Shown here one piece after another: positions 32,619 through 41,049 of a stretch of 64,000 nt of DNA. Source of the stretch: Streptomyces sp. NBC_01497 (GTDB lineage: Bacteria > Actinomycetota > Actinomycetes > Streptomycetales > Streptomycetaceae). Position 1 is the first letter of the stretch; every line of letters starts with the position of its first letter. Both the position numbers and the translations under genes were made by a program. Where the stretch lies: contig NZ_CP109427.1 in NCBI RefSeq assembly GCF_036250695.1, positions 3,658,001 to 3,722,000 of the forward strand, written 5' to 3'. Under the pieces are notes generated by a model. That model was not told the origin of the DNA. It searched no databases and saw only the letters and a list, made by a program, of their open reading frames with translations.

Positions 32619-33743
32619 ATGGCTACTGTCACGTTCGACAAGGCGACCCGCATATACCCGGGTGGCACCAAGCCCGCCGTCGACCAGCTCGAAATCGACA
32701 TCGCGGACGGTGAATTCCTCGTCCTCGTCGGTCCCTCCGGTTGTGGCAAGTCCACCTCCCTCCGCATGCTCGCGGGCCTGGAGGACGTCAACGGCGGTGC
32801 GATCCGCATCGGTGAGCGCGACGTCACGCACCTGCCGCCGAAGGACCGGGACATCGCCATGGTGTTCCAGAACTACGCGCTGTACCCGCACATGTCCGTC
32901 GCCGACAACATGGGCTTCGCCCTGAAGATCGCCGGCGTGAACAAGGCGGAGATCCGCGCGAAGGTCGAGGAGGCCGCGAAGATCCTCGACCTCTCGGAGT
33001 ACCTGGACCGCAAGCCGAAGGCGCTCTCCGGTGGTCAGCGCCAGCGTGTCGCGATGGGCCGCGCCATCGTCCGTGAGCCGCAGGTGTTCCTCATGGACGA
33101 GCCGCTGTCGAACCTCGACGCGAAGCTGCGTGTCTCCACCCGTACGCAGATCGCGTCGCTGCAGCGCCGCCTCGGCATCACGACGGTGTACGTCACGCAC
33201 GACCAGGTCGAGGCCATGACGATGGGCGACCGCGTCGCGGTCCTCAAGGACGGTCTGCTCCAGCAGGTCGACTCGCCGCGCAACATGTACGACCGCCCGG
33301 CGAACCTCTTCGTCGCCGGCTTCATCGGCTCCCCCGCGATGAACCTCATCGAGGTCCCCATCACGGACGGCGGCGTGAAGTTCGGCAACAGCGTCGTGCC
33401 GGTGAGCCGGGACGCGCTGAAGGCCGCGGCCGACAAGGGCGACAAGACCGTGACGGTCGGCGTCCGCCCCGAGCACTTCGACATCGGTGGCGGCGCCGCC
33501 GACGCGAAGACGCTGGCGAAGGACGCGGCCCCCGGCCTTGAGGTGACCGTCAACGTGGTCGAGGAGACCGGCGCCGACGCGTTCATCTTCGGCACGGTCG
33601 AGGTCAACGGCGAGCGCAGGGACCTGGTGATCCGCGGCAACAGCCGCGCGGTGCCGGAGAAGGGCGCGACCCTCAACGTCGTGCCGCGCGCGGGCGAGAG
33701 CCACGTCTTCTCCACCTCGACGGGCGAGCGCCTCAGCGACTGA
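32619..33743 (+). CDS. msiK: MsiK: ATPase shared by multiple sugar ABC importers
   Basis: This 374-aa MalK/UgpC-type ATP-binding subunit has Walker A GPSGCGKST (about 38-46), Q-loop MVFQNYALYPHM, signature LSGGQRQRVAMGRAI, Walker B VFLMDEPLSNLDAKLR and switch VTHDQVEAMTMGDRV. The C-terminal TOBE/OB regulatory domain follows (GFIGSPAMNLIEV, VTVGVRPEHFDI). It is nearly identical in pattern to Streptomyces MsiK, which energises cellobiose, maltose, xylobiose and chitobiose importers lacking their own ATPase. It stands alone with its own perfect terminator. The transporter at 42.4-45.9 kb is a likely client. ATG 32619 follows GAAGGGAC. Confidence 0.96.
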   Translation: MATVTFDKATRIYPGGTKPAVDQLEIDIADGEFLVLVGPSGCGKSTSLRMLAGLEDVNGGAIRIGERDVTHLPPKDRDIAMVFQNYALYPHMSVADNMGFALKIAGVNKAEIRAKVEEAAKILDLSEYLDRKPKALSGGQRQRVAMGRAIVREPQVFLMDEPLSNLDAKLRVSTRTQIASLQRRLGITTVYVTHDQVEAMTMGDRVAVLKDGLLQQVDSPRNMYDRPANLFVAGFIGSPAMNLIEVPITDGGVKFGNSVVPVSRDALKAAADKGDKTVTVGVRPEHFDIGGGAADAKTLAKDAAPGLEVTVNVVEETGADAFIFGTVEVNGERRDLVIRGNSRAVPEKGATLNVVPRAGESHVFSTSTGERLSD

Positions 33744-33766
33744 TCCGCACACCCGTACAGCTGTGG

Positions 33767-33808
33767 GCCTGTGGCCCCGTACCTCTTCGCGGGTACGGGG
33801 CCACAGGC
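33767..33808 (+). terminator. msiK terminator
   Basis: A perfect 17-bp stem (33767-33783 with 33792-33808) has an 8-nt loop and lies 23 bp after the msiK stop. Confidence 0.9.
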
Positions 33809-34053
33809 TTGCCCGGCCCCGTGCACCCGGTGTACGGACGCGGGAGCGGATCAGGCCGGACCAGGCCGTACCAGGGCGGGACGGAGGGGGAGAAGAGGGG
33901 AAGGGAGCGGGGCGGACGGATCCCGACACGAGTCGGCACATCCCTTGCTCAAACGTCCGCCGTCAACACGCTATTCGAAAAAAACCTTCGAACCATCGCC
34001 CGCGAGAGTGACTAAATGTCGCCATATCACTACCGCCCGCTACGCTCGCCCTC

Positions 34054-34473
34054 GTGACCCACTCAGCGCGGCGTATCGGCCGAACTCTCGCATTCGTACT
34101 GCCCGTCGTCCTGGTGCTGTCCGGGACCCTCGCGGTGGCCCGTGTCCCCTGGGCGACCAGCCCCGAGACGCAGGCCCTGACAGCCTCCTCGGAGACCGCG
34201 TCGGCCCCTGCCACGTCCCGCACGCCCCAGGATATTCTCCGCGACAAGCTCCTGGTGGAGCTTCAGAAGAAGGATCCCGGCATCGCTCTCACGCACCTCC
34301 AGCGCGAGATCGAGGCGCGCCCGTCCCTCGCCAAGCACTGCATGGCGATCGCGCGGGCCCTCGGCCGTGCAGCGGTCCAGCACTACGGTCCGACGCGCGC
34401 GCAGTCGTTCTCGCGGCCCGTGTGCGACACCTCGTTCGCGTACGGCGTCTCCCAGCAGGCCGCGACCAGCTGA
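34054..34473 (+). CDS. Small exported or membrane-anchored hypothetical protein
   Basis: This 139-aa protein has an N-terminal hydrophobic segment after Arg residues (RRIGRTLAFVLPVVLVLSGT, about 6-25), then a Ser/Thr/Ala spacer. A helical domain follows: SRTPQDILRDKLLVELQKKD, PGIALTHLQREIEARPSLAK, HCMAIARALGRAAVQHYGPT. Two cysteines (HCM, VCD) could form a disulfide outside the cell. The Ax(I/L)xxxHCMAIARALG region resembles a conserved family seen in many Streptomyces beside msiK; no function is known to me. The start is GTG 34054. Confidence 0.75.
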   Translation: MTHSARRIGRTLAFVLPVVLVLSGTLAVARVPWATSPETQALTASSETASAPATSRTPQDILRDKLLVELQKKDPGIALTHLQREIEARPSLAKHCMAIARALGRAAVQHYGPTRAQSFSRPVCDTSFAYGVSQQAATS

Positions 34474-34737
34474 CCGCCACCACGGGCAACCACCGGAGCC
34501 GATGGCCGCTACGGCGGCGGTCGAACCGGCCGCGGGGACAGCCCCCGTCGGACCACCCGCTGGAGCGACAGCGAGCGAAGCACCGGCTGCGACCAATCGC
34601 CGAATCCACCGCCGACCCGGGCGCGCGACGATCGCGCGCCCGACCGCGTACGCCTGCCGCGAGGCTCCGCGAGGGGCCTGGCATCGTCGCGCGTCCTCGG
34701 CGGTGTCCGCCGCGCCGTCCCGCATAGGGTGCACGCC

Positions 34738-35469
34738 ATGCATACGTTTCCGACGCAGGCGGTCGTACTGGCAGGCGGCCAGGGCTCTCGGCTGCGCCCG
34801 TACACCGATGACCGTCCCAAGCCGATGGTCGAGATCCCCGGCACGGGGACCCCGATCATCGGCCATCAGCTGTCCTGGCTCGCCGCCGAGGGAGTGACGG
34901 ACGCCGTCGTGTCCTGCGGCCATCTCGCCGAAGTCCTCCAGGAGTGGCTGGAGTCGACGGCGGCCGACCTGCCCCTGCGCGTCACGACGGTGGTCGAGTC
35001 GGAGCCCCTGGGGCGCGGCGGCGGTCTCAAGCACGCGGCGGCGCGTCTGCCGTCCCCCGACCAGCCCTGGTACGCGACGAACGGCGACATCTGGACGCGG
35101 TTCTCGTTGCGCGAGATGGCCGCGTTCCACGCCGAGCGCGACGCGACGGCGACGCTCGCCCTGGCCCGGCCCCGGATCCCCTGGGGGGCCGTGGAGACCG
35201 ACGAGTTCGGGCACGTCCTCGACTTCATCGAGGCTCCGCCGTCGCCCTATCTGATCAACGCCGGCGTGTACGTCTTCTCCGCGGACTTCACCGCGCTGCT
35301 GCCCGACCTGGGTGACCACGAGCGCACCACGTTCCCCCGCCTGGCCCGCGAACGGCGCCTGGCGGGCTTCCCGTTGCCTCAGGGCGCGTACTGGCGCGCC
35401 ATCGACACGGTGAAGGACCTGACCCAGGCGGCGAAGGAACTCGCGGCGGGGACCACCCTGCCCGCGTAG
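34738..35469 (+). CDS. Sugar-1-phosphate nucleotidyltransferase
   Basis: This 243-aa GT-A-fold nucleotidyltransferase has the signature AVVLAGGQGSRLRPYTDDRP (residues about 8-27) followed by KPMVEIPG. WYATNGDIW is the metal-binding Asp region, LINAGVYVF the sugar-binding loop, and YWRAIDTVKDL the final motif. It resembles RmlA/RfbA or mannose-1-phosphate guanylyltransferases but lacks the C-terminal hexapeptide domain. It would make an NDP-sugar for cell-surface glycans. ATG 34738 is preferred over GTG 34729. The nearby sulfotransferase/GT2 pair may use its product. Confidence 0.88.
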   Translation: MHTFPTQAVVLAGGQGSRLRPYTDDRPKPMVEIPGTGTPIIGHQLSWLAAEGVTDAVVSCGHLAEVLQEWLESTAADLPLRVTTVVESEPLGRGGGLKHAAARLPSPDQPWYATNGDIWTRFSLREMAAFHAERDATATLALARPRIPWGAVETDEFGHVLDFIEAPPSPYLINAGVYVFSADFTALLPDLGDHERTTFPRLARERRLAGFPLPQGAYWRAIDTVKDLTQAAKELAAGTTLPA

Positions 35470-35640
35470 GCCCCGCGGCCGGCCGCCCCGCCGCACCCGC
35501 CGCACGCCCCGGGCGGCCCTCGTCCCAGGCTCCGCACAGCCCGGCTCCGTACGCCCTACGACTTCCCGCTTCCCACTTCCCACTCTCCGCGCGTCGCGCG
35601 TCGCGCGTCCCCTCGCGCGACCCACCGCCGACAACGGCGA

Positions 35641-35682
35641 AGGGGCGTCGGGGCGGCCACCGGTGGCTGCTCCGACGCCCCT
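35641..35682. terminator. Bidirectional terminator between nucleotidyltransferase and DoxX genes
   Basis: AGGGGCGTCGG (35641-35651) pairs with CCGACGCCCCT (35672-35682), and a nested GCCACCGGTGGC stem lies in the loop. It sits between convergent genes. Confidence 0.75.
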
Positions 35683-35731
35683 CCGGCGTCATGCGGCCGC
35701 CCGGTCGGGCGGCCGTCCTTCCGTCCGCCCG

Positions 35732-37630
35732 TCAGCCGAGCAGGCCCCCGATCGGGTTTCCGCCGCCGGACGAGCCACCCGACGAGTCCCCGCCCTCACC
35801 GCTGCCGGAGGACGCCGGGCCACCGCTCGACGACGAACCGGCGCTCGCCGACCCGCTCGTGGACGGTGCGACGTTCTGGCCGCCGACTTCCGCCGGCGCC
35901 TGCTGCCGCGTCGCGCCGGACGTGGCCTGCGAGCCGCCGGTGCTGCGGCTGTGCGTGGGCGCGCCGCCCCGCGTGGCACCGACCCCGACCCCGCCGCCGG
36001 TCTCGGCGGTGGCGCCCGGCGTGCCGGGGGCGGACCGGCTGCCGGCGGACGGGCCCCCCGAGTGGCCCGCGGACGGTGCGTCGCTGGGCGCGGCGCCCTT
36101 GCCGTGCCCGGCCGCGCCGGGGGTTCCCGAGGCGCTGGCGCGGCTGGCGGAGTTCTGCGGCATCGGCTCGCCGGGGAGCTGGTTCACCGGGGCGTGGTTG
36201 GGCCCGGGGACGGTGACGACGCCGGACGAGCGGACCGCGCCGCCGAGGACGGAGCCCACCAGCAGGGTCGCGCCGATGACCACGCTCGCCACGACCGTGC
36301 CCCGCCGCAGTACGTAGCGGCGCAGGTCCAGCAGGCTGGAGCGCGGCCCGAGCCTGCGCCACGCGTCGCCGGCGAGCTTGCCGTCGACCGAGTAGACGGG
36401 CGCCCCGGCGATGATCAGCGGGGACCAGGCGGCCAGGTAGATGATGTCGGGCGCGTCGTACGCCGGGACGCTCTTCCAGCTGACCGTGACCAGCAGGGCC
36501 GCCGACAGCAGCGCGCCGAGTGAGGCGGCGACGCGCTGCCACAGGCCGAGCGCCGTCAGCACCCCGGCCACGATCTGGAGGAACGCGACGCTCAGGCCCG
36601 CGCCGACCGGGTGGGAGAGCGCGAAGTCGCGCAGCGGTTCGGCGAGCGCCCAGGGGTGCAGGGAGGTCAGCCACTTGACCATCGAGCCGCGCTCGCCGCC
36701 GTCGAAGTACACGGGGTCGCACAGCTTGCCCATGCCGGCGTAGATCGAGATGAGACCGAGGAAGACGCGCAGCGGGAGCAGGACGACGCCGAGGTTCATC
36801 CGGCGGCCGGGGAAGTACGCGTGGCGCACCGCCGCCTCACCGGCTCCGGTGCGTACCCGTGCGCGGGAGCCGGTGTCGGTGAGCTCGTCGTCGGGCGTGA
36901 GGTCGTACGCGTCGTCGCGGTCGTAGGCGCCTTCACCGTCGTACGCGTCGTCGCGGTCGTACGCGCGCTCGCGGTCGTAGGCATCGTCGCGCCCGTACGG
37001 GTCGCCGTCGCCGCCTCCGCCGCTGTGGGTGTCGTAGGCGCCGGTGGCCTGCCGCATGGGCGGCAGCAGCGGTCCGTCGGTGCCGCGGCGGCGGCCGGTG
37101 CCGCCGCCGCCGACCACGGGGGCCTGCACGGTGCTGTCGCCGTCGACCTGCACGCGCGGGATGACCTGCGTGGCGCCCGCGTCGTACGAGCGGGTGTCGT
37201 AGCCGCCGGTGTCGTACGCGGGCGGGCCGTCGTAGCCGCCGCCCGCGACCGGAGCGGCCGCCGGCCGGGGAACGGTCCGCGCGCCGGAGTTGCGGACGGC
37301 CTGAAGCAGGCCGCTCGCTCCGGGATCGCCCGGCTGCGACTTGCCGCTCCATACGACGGGCGCTCTGCGGCGCGCCGGTCCGCCGGTGCCTGCCGCGCCT
37401 CCTCCCGCGCGGACCGCGGGGATGCGCGCGGTCTCGGCGACGCCCGCCCCGACCGGTGCGCCGTGCGGCGCGGCTGCGCGGCGCGGAGCCGGACGGCTGG
37501 GCGTCGCGAGCTTCACGCGGAAGCTCGCGTGGTTCACGATGACCTGCGCGGGATCGCTGTCCACCTTGAGCATGCTCAGGGGCGGCTGGTCGTCGAACCC
37601 GGACCGGGGCGTTCTGGTGTCCACACTCAT
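35732..37630 (-). CDS. DoxX-family membrane protein with long low-complexity extensions
   Basis: This 632-aa protein has a DoxX core at about residues 280-470 with four membrane helices (GVVLLPLRVFLGLISIYAGM, VGAGLSVAFLQIVAGVLTAL, LGALLSAALLVTVS, PDIIYLAAWSPLIIAGAPVY) and a further TM at VASVVIGATLLVGSVLGGAV. The roughly 275-residue N-terminal part is disordered and repeats YDRDDAYDxE-like units (about 215-245, acidic and Tyr-rich). The roughly 150-residue C-terminal tail is Gly/Ser/Ala-rich. DoxX proteins are linked to redox/thiol homeostasis. Most homologues are far shorter, so the flanking regions are lineage additions. ATG 37630 is preceded by a weak RBS. Confidence 0.85.
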   Translation of the reverse strand: MSVDTRTPRSGFDDQPPLSMLKVDSDPAQVIVNHASFRVKLATPSRPAPRRAAAPHGAPVGAGVAETARIPAVRAGGGAAGTGGPARRRAPVVWSGKSQPGDPGASGLLQAVRNSGARTVPRPAAAPVAGGGYDGPPAYDTGGYDTRSYDAGATQVIPRVQVDGDSTVQAPVVGGGGTGRRRGTDGPLLPPMRQATGAYDTHSGGGGDGDPYGRDDAYDRERAYDRDDAYDGEGAYDRDDAYDLTPDDELTDTGSRARVRTGAGEAAVRHAYFPGRRMNLGVVLLPLRVFLGLISIYAGMGKLCDPVYFDGGERGSMVKWLTSLHPWALAEPLRDFALSHPVGAGLSVAFLQIVAGVLTALGLWQRVAASLGALLSAALLVTVSWKSVPAYDAPDIIYLAAWSPLIIAGAPVYSVDGKLAGDAWRRLGPRSSLLDLRRYVLRRGTVVASVVIGATLLVGSVLGGAVRSSGVVTVPGPNHAPVNQLPGEPMPQNSASRASASGTPGAAGHGKGAAPSDAPSAGHSGGPSAGSRSAPGTPGATAETGGGVGVGATRGGAPTHSRSTGGSQATSGATRQQAPAEVGGQNVAPSTSGSASAGSSSSGGPASSGSGEGGDSSGGSSGGGNPIGGLLG

Positions 37631-37954
37631 CTAACCGAGTGACTTGTGTTTAGGACACTGCCTTGACAAGCGGCAAATGTCCGAGACCCGTCAAGATCAT
37701 CCCCGATCCGGGGGTCCGGCCCGTCCAGGACCCCCGGACACAGCGCCCGCACAGCGACGATGAACGCGGCGGATCGGTTGCCTGTGCGTGCCGGCTCTCA
37801 CGCGATTTTCACATCCCGGGCAGGCGGCCGTGAGGCCGCTCTCAGAAAGGACGCCTAGAAATCCCTTGAGGCGGAAGGACGTTCGGACCGTGCCGGAAGG
37901 CGCCGTACCGGCGACGCTCCCCCGTGAAATCGTTTCGAGAAGGATGTGCGCGCC
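37631..37954. other. Divergent promoter region between DoxX and sulfotransferase genes
   Basis: This 324-bp region is AT-richer at 37630-37710 (TTGACAAGCGGCAAATGTCC lies at 37662-37681 on +). It should hold promoters for both neighbours; no repeat or operator is clear. Confidence 0.4.
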
Positions 37955-38794
37955 ATGCCTGCCAGCCGTACCGGAATGCGGGCCGTCGCCCGCAAGGCCC
38001 GCCGGACCCTCGGGCGGGTCAGAGCGCGGGCGGCGGGCCGGCCGGTGCCGGCGGCCCCGGCGCCCAAGGGGCAGCGGCTCGTACCGTCGCCCGTGTTCGT
38101 GCTGTCGTCCGTGCGCTCCGGTTCGACGCTGCTGCGGGTGATCCTCAACAGCCACCCCCAGATCCGCGCACCGCACGAGATGCATCTGCGGACACTGGAG
38201 GTCCGGCAGAGCAAGGACTACACCGAGAAGGCCATGAAGCAGCTCGGCCTCGACGGCTCGGAGCTCGAACACCTGCTGTGGGACCGGGTGCTGCACCGCG
38301 AGCTGGCGCACAGCGGCAAGGAGCAGATCGTCGACAAGACCCCCGGCAACGCGCTGATCTGGCCCCGACTGCACGAGGCCTGGCCCGACGCCCGCTACAT
38401 GTTCCTGCTCCGCCACCCGGCGTCGATGGTCAGTTCGCTGATGAACGGACGGCCCGACCGCAAGCCGGCGCAGACCATCGCCGAGGTGAAGCGCTACGTG
38501 GACGCGGTGGACGAGGCCCGGGACAAGCTGCCCGGCCTCACGGTCCGCTACGAGGAACTGACCGCGCGGCCCGCCGACATCACCCGCGAGATCTGCGCGT
38601 TTCTCGGCGTGGAATGGAACCCGGGCATGCTGGAGTACGGAAAACAGGAGCACGGCCCGTTCCAGGCGTTCATCGGCGACTGGAGCGACAACATCAAATC
38701 GGGCAGGATCCAGAGGGCGCGTGAACTGCCCCGGCCCGACGAGGTGCCGGATTCCTTGAGGGAGGTCACGCGCCGCTGGGGATACGAATGCTGA
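37955..38794 (+). CDS. PAPS-dependent sulfotransferase family protein
   Basis: This 279-aa protein has the 5'-phosphosulfate-binding loop SSVRSGSTLLRVILNSHP (about 51-68) and the 3'-phosphate-binding segment YMFLLRHPASMVSSLMNG. HEMHL, VDKTPGNALIWPRLHEAWPD and CAFLGVEWNPGML complete the Sulfotransfer_3-type pattern. It lacks membrane helices and is basic at the N-terminus. It would sulfate a hydroxyl on a glycan or small molecule. ATG 37955 is chosen (GTG 37946 possible). Its end overlaps the GT2 gene by 7 bp (ATGCTGA), so both act together, probably on one surface glycan. Confidence 0.88.
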   Translation: MPASRTGMRAVARKARRTLGRVRARAAGRPVPAAPAPKGQRLVPSPVFVLSSVRSGSTLLRVILNSHPQIRAPHEMHLRTLEVRQSKDYTEKAMKQLGLDGSELEHLLWDRVLHRELAHSGKEQIVDKTPGNALIWPRLHEAWPDARYMFLLRHPASMVSSLMNGRPDRKPAQTIAEVKRYVDAVDEARDKLPGLTVRYEELTARPADITREICAFLGVEWNPGMLEYGKQEHGPFQAFIGDWSDNIKSGRIQRARELPRPDEVPDSLREVTRRWGYEC

Positions 38795-40542
38795 GCTGTA
38801 CGAACGACCCGACCCGGACCGGGACCGGCGCCGCGAGCGCGGACCCGTCGGACACCGCGATCGCCGGCCCGTCCGCCGCCACGAACCCGCCCTCCTCCAC
38901 AGCGAACGCCGCCGATCCCGCCGGCCGCGCCCGGCCGGCCACGGCCCCGGGGGCCGGCGGCGGGGCGGACCAGGCCGGCGGAACCAGCCCGTCCGCCGCC
39001 TCGCGGGCGTCCGACCACGGGGACGACGCGCCCACCGCGGTGAAGGTCTCCGTGGTGGTCCCGGTCTACAACCCGGGGTCCGCGATCGACGAGCTCATCG
39101 CGTCGCTGCTGCGCCAGACGATGCCCGCGGGCGAGTGGGAGGCCCTGTTCGTCGACGACGGTTCGACGGACGGCTCGGCGGCCCGCCTCGACGCGCTGGC
39201 CGCCGAGCACCCCGGCTGCGTCCGGGTCGAGCACATCCCCAACTCCGGCTGGCCGTCCCGGCCCCGCAACATCGGCATCGGCATGGCGCGCGGCGAGTAC
39301 GTGCAGTTCGCCGACCACGACGACTGGCTCGGTGACGAGGCGCTCCAGCGCCTGTACGCGTACGCGAAGGAGAACGGCGCCGACGTCGTCGTCGGGAAGA
39401 TGGCGGGCCGCGGCCGGAGCGTGCCGCGCGAACTCTTCCGCCGCAACCGCCCCGACGCGAGGCTGGAGAAGGACCCGCTGATCGACAGCCTCACCCCGCA
39501 CAAGATGTTCCGGCGCCGGTTCCTGCTCGACGAGGGCCTGTTGTTCCCCGAGGGCAAACGGCGCCTTGAAGACCATGTGTTCGTGACGGCCGCCTACTTC
39601 GCGGCCACCCGGATCTCCGTCCTGTCGGACTACGTGTGCTACATCCACGTGGCCCTCACGGACTCCTCGAACGCGGGGTTCAGGCGCTTCGACCCCGCGG
39701 GCTACTTCGGGAACCTGCGCGAGGCCCTCGACATCGTCGACGCGCACACCCGGCCGGGGGCGTTCCGCGACCGCCTCCACCGGCGCTGGCTCCGCGTGGA
39801 GATGCTCGGCCGGCTCACCGCGCCACGTCACCTGGCCGCGCCGGAGGACTGGCGCCGTTCGTTCTTCCACGAGGTGCGGGCGGTCGTGCTGGAGCGCTTC
39901 GCGCCGGGCGTCGCGGCCGGGCTGGCCGCGCCGCAGCGCGCCCTGGTGGCCCTGGTGGAGGCGGACCGCTTCGACGCCGTACGGGACCTCGCCCTGTGGG
40001 AGTCGGGGGTCCGCGCGAAGGCCACGGCGCGCGCCACCGGCGCGGCGGAGATCACGGTGGAGGGCGAACTGACCGCGCCGGGCGGTGCGCCGCTGACGTT
40101 TCGCACGGTGGACGGCAAGGACGTACTCGTCCCCCCGGTTGCCGACCTCCCCACGGCGGCACTGGATGTCACCGACCGGGTGAAGTCGGCCCGGATGGAC
40201 GTCGTGGCGCGGCGGCGCGGGGGCGGCGGCGAGGAGTTCTTCGTCCCCGGCGAGACGACGCTGACCCGCGTACCGACCCCGGACGGCGGCTTCCGCCTGC
40301 GCCAGCGCACCGTCGGGAAGCTGGCCGCGGACACTCTCAACTCGGGGCGCAACGCGGGCCGCTGGGAGTTGAAGGCGCGCATCGTCTGCTGTGGCTGGCA
40401 GTTGGACACGGAACTCCCGGTGTCCCTGACCATCACGAGCGACGGCGCCCCGCCCGTGCTCAAGAAGGGGACGGCCACGCCGTTCATGGCCCGCCTCAAG
40501 CGCCGTGCCCGCCGCCTGACGGGCAGCACCGGCGGCCACTGA
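38788..40542 (+). CDS. Family 2 glycosyltransferase (TarP/TarS-like wall polymer type)
   Basis: This 584-aa protein has a roughly 85-residue disordered Ala/Gly/Ser/Thr N-terminus, then a GT-A domain: KVSVVVPVYNPGSAIDELIA (about 86-105), EALFVDDGSTDGS, NIGIGMARGEYVQFADHDDW with the DxD-type metal site, and EDHVFVTAAYFAA with the catalytic ED. The C-terminal about 250 residues form beta-rich segments (EITVEGELTAPGGAPLTFRT, RVKSARMDVVARRRG), as in poly(ribitol/glycerol-phosphate) transferases. No membrane helix is seen. It is coupled to the sulfotransferase by a 7-bp overlap. The acceptor may be a teichoic or teichulosonic acid-like polymer. Confidence 0.88.
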   Translation: MLSCTNDPTRTGTGAASADPSDTAIAGPSAATNPPSSTANAADPAGRARPATAPGAGGGADQAGGTSPSAASRASDHGDDAPTAVKVSVVVPVYNPGSAIDELIASLLRQTMPAGEWEALFVDDGSTDGSAARLDALAAEHPGCVRVEHIPNSGWPSRPRNIGIGMARGEYVQFADHDDWLGDEALQRLYAYAKENGADVVVGKMAGRGRSVPRELFRRNRPDARLEKDPLIDSLTPHKMFRRRFLLDEGLLFPEGKRRLEDHVFVTAAYFAATRISVLSDYVCYIHVALTDSSNAGFRRFDPAGYFGNLREALDIVDAHTRPGAFRDRLHRRWLRVEMLGRLTAPRHLAAPEDWRRSFFHEVRAVVLERFAPGVAAGLAAPQRALVALVEADRFDAVRDLALWESGVRAKATARATGAAEITVEGELTAPGGAPLTFRTVDGKDVLVPPVADLPTAALDVTDRVKSARMDVVARRRGGGGEEFFVPGETTLTRVPTPDGGFRLRQRTVGKLAADTLNSGRNAGRWELKARIVCCGWQLDTELPVSLTITSDGAPPVLKKGTATPFMARLKRRARRLTGSTGGH

Positions 40543-40891
40543 CCCGTGGCCGCCCCCGGCGCGCGGTGGCTCGCCCCGTCGGGCGGCGCTCGCCCCGTCG
40601 GGCGGCGGGGCGACCGCCCGACGGGCTTACCGGCGAACGGAGTTCGGCCGCACCGGGCGCCCGGCCCGGTGGGCCCCGGCCCGGTGGGCCCCGCCGCGGT
40701 GGGCCGGGCGGCACCCGGCCCACCCCGGCGTTCCGCCCGCGCGGTCCCTCCGGGCGGCACGCCGGGCCGCCAACGGGCCTGCGCTCCCTGCCTCCCGGGC
40801 CCCCGTTCCCCGCCCGCCGGGGGGCGGCCTTCGCCCGACCGTCACTGGAGCCGCCACCGGGGCCGTCACCGGCGCGAGGCCCCGCGCCGGA
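40543..40891. other. Intergenic region with G+C-rich direct repeats
   Basis: Near 40570-40615 CGCCCCGTCGGGCGGC occurs twice, and near 40665-40695 GGCCCGGTGGGCCCC occurs twice. Either may act as terminator structures after the GT2 gene. No CDS is supported. Confidence 0.45.
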
Positions 40892-40930
40892 GCGTGAGAG
40901 CGCTCCCTCCCGGCGCGTGAGAGCGCTCCC
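40892..40930. promoter_or_regulatory. Twin LacI-type boxes upstream of the protease gene
   Basis: GCGTGAGAGCGCTCCC occurs at 40892-40907 and again at 40915-40930, a direct repeat with 23-bp period (about two helical turns). Each carries a near-palindromic GAGAGCGCTCCC. The core GAGCGCTC equals that of the operator at 4257-4272 and of CebR-type sites. Confidence 0.65.
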
Positions 40931-41049
40931 CGCGCTCTGGACCGGATCCTGTTCCTTGGCTACGCTCCCGCTCAAGTCGCCGTCGAGGGACGGCACTTGG
41001 GCACCAGTTGTTCCACCCCCACAGTCCGGAACACAGGAGGGCCACCCCC

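Noticed and set aside
32571..33941. 456-codon open frame antisense to msiK
   Set aside because: Mirror frame of a real, strongly conserved gene; Arg/Val/Asp-rich translation without domains.
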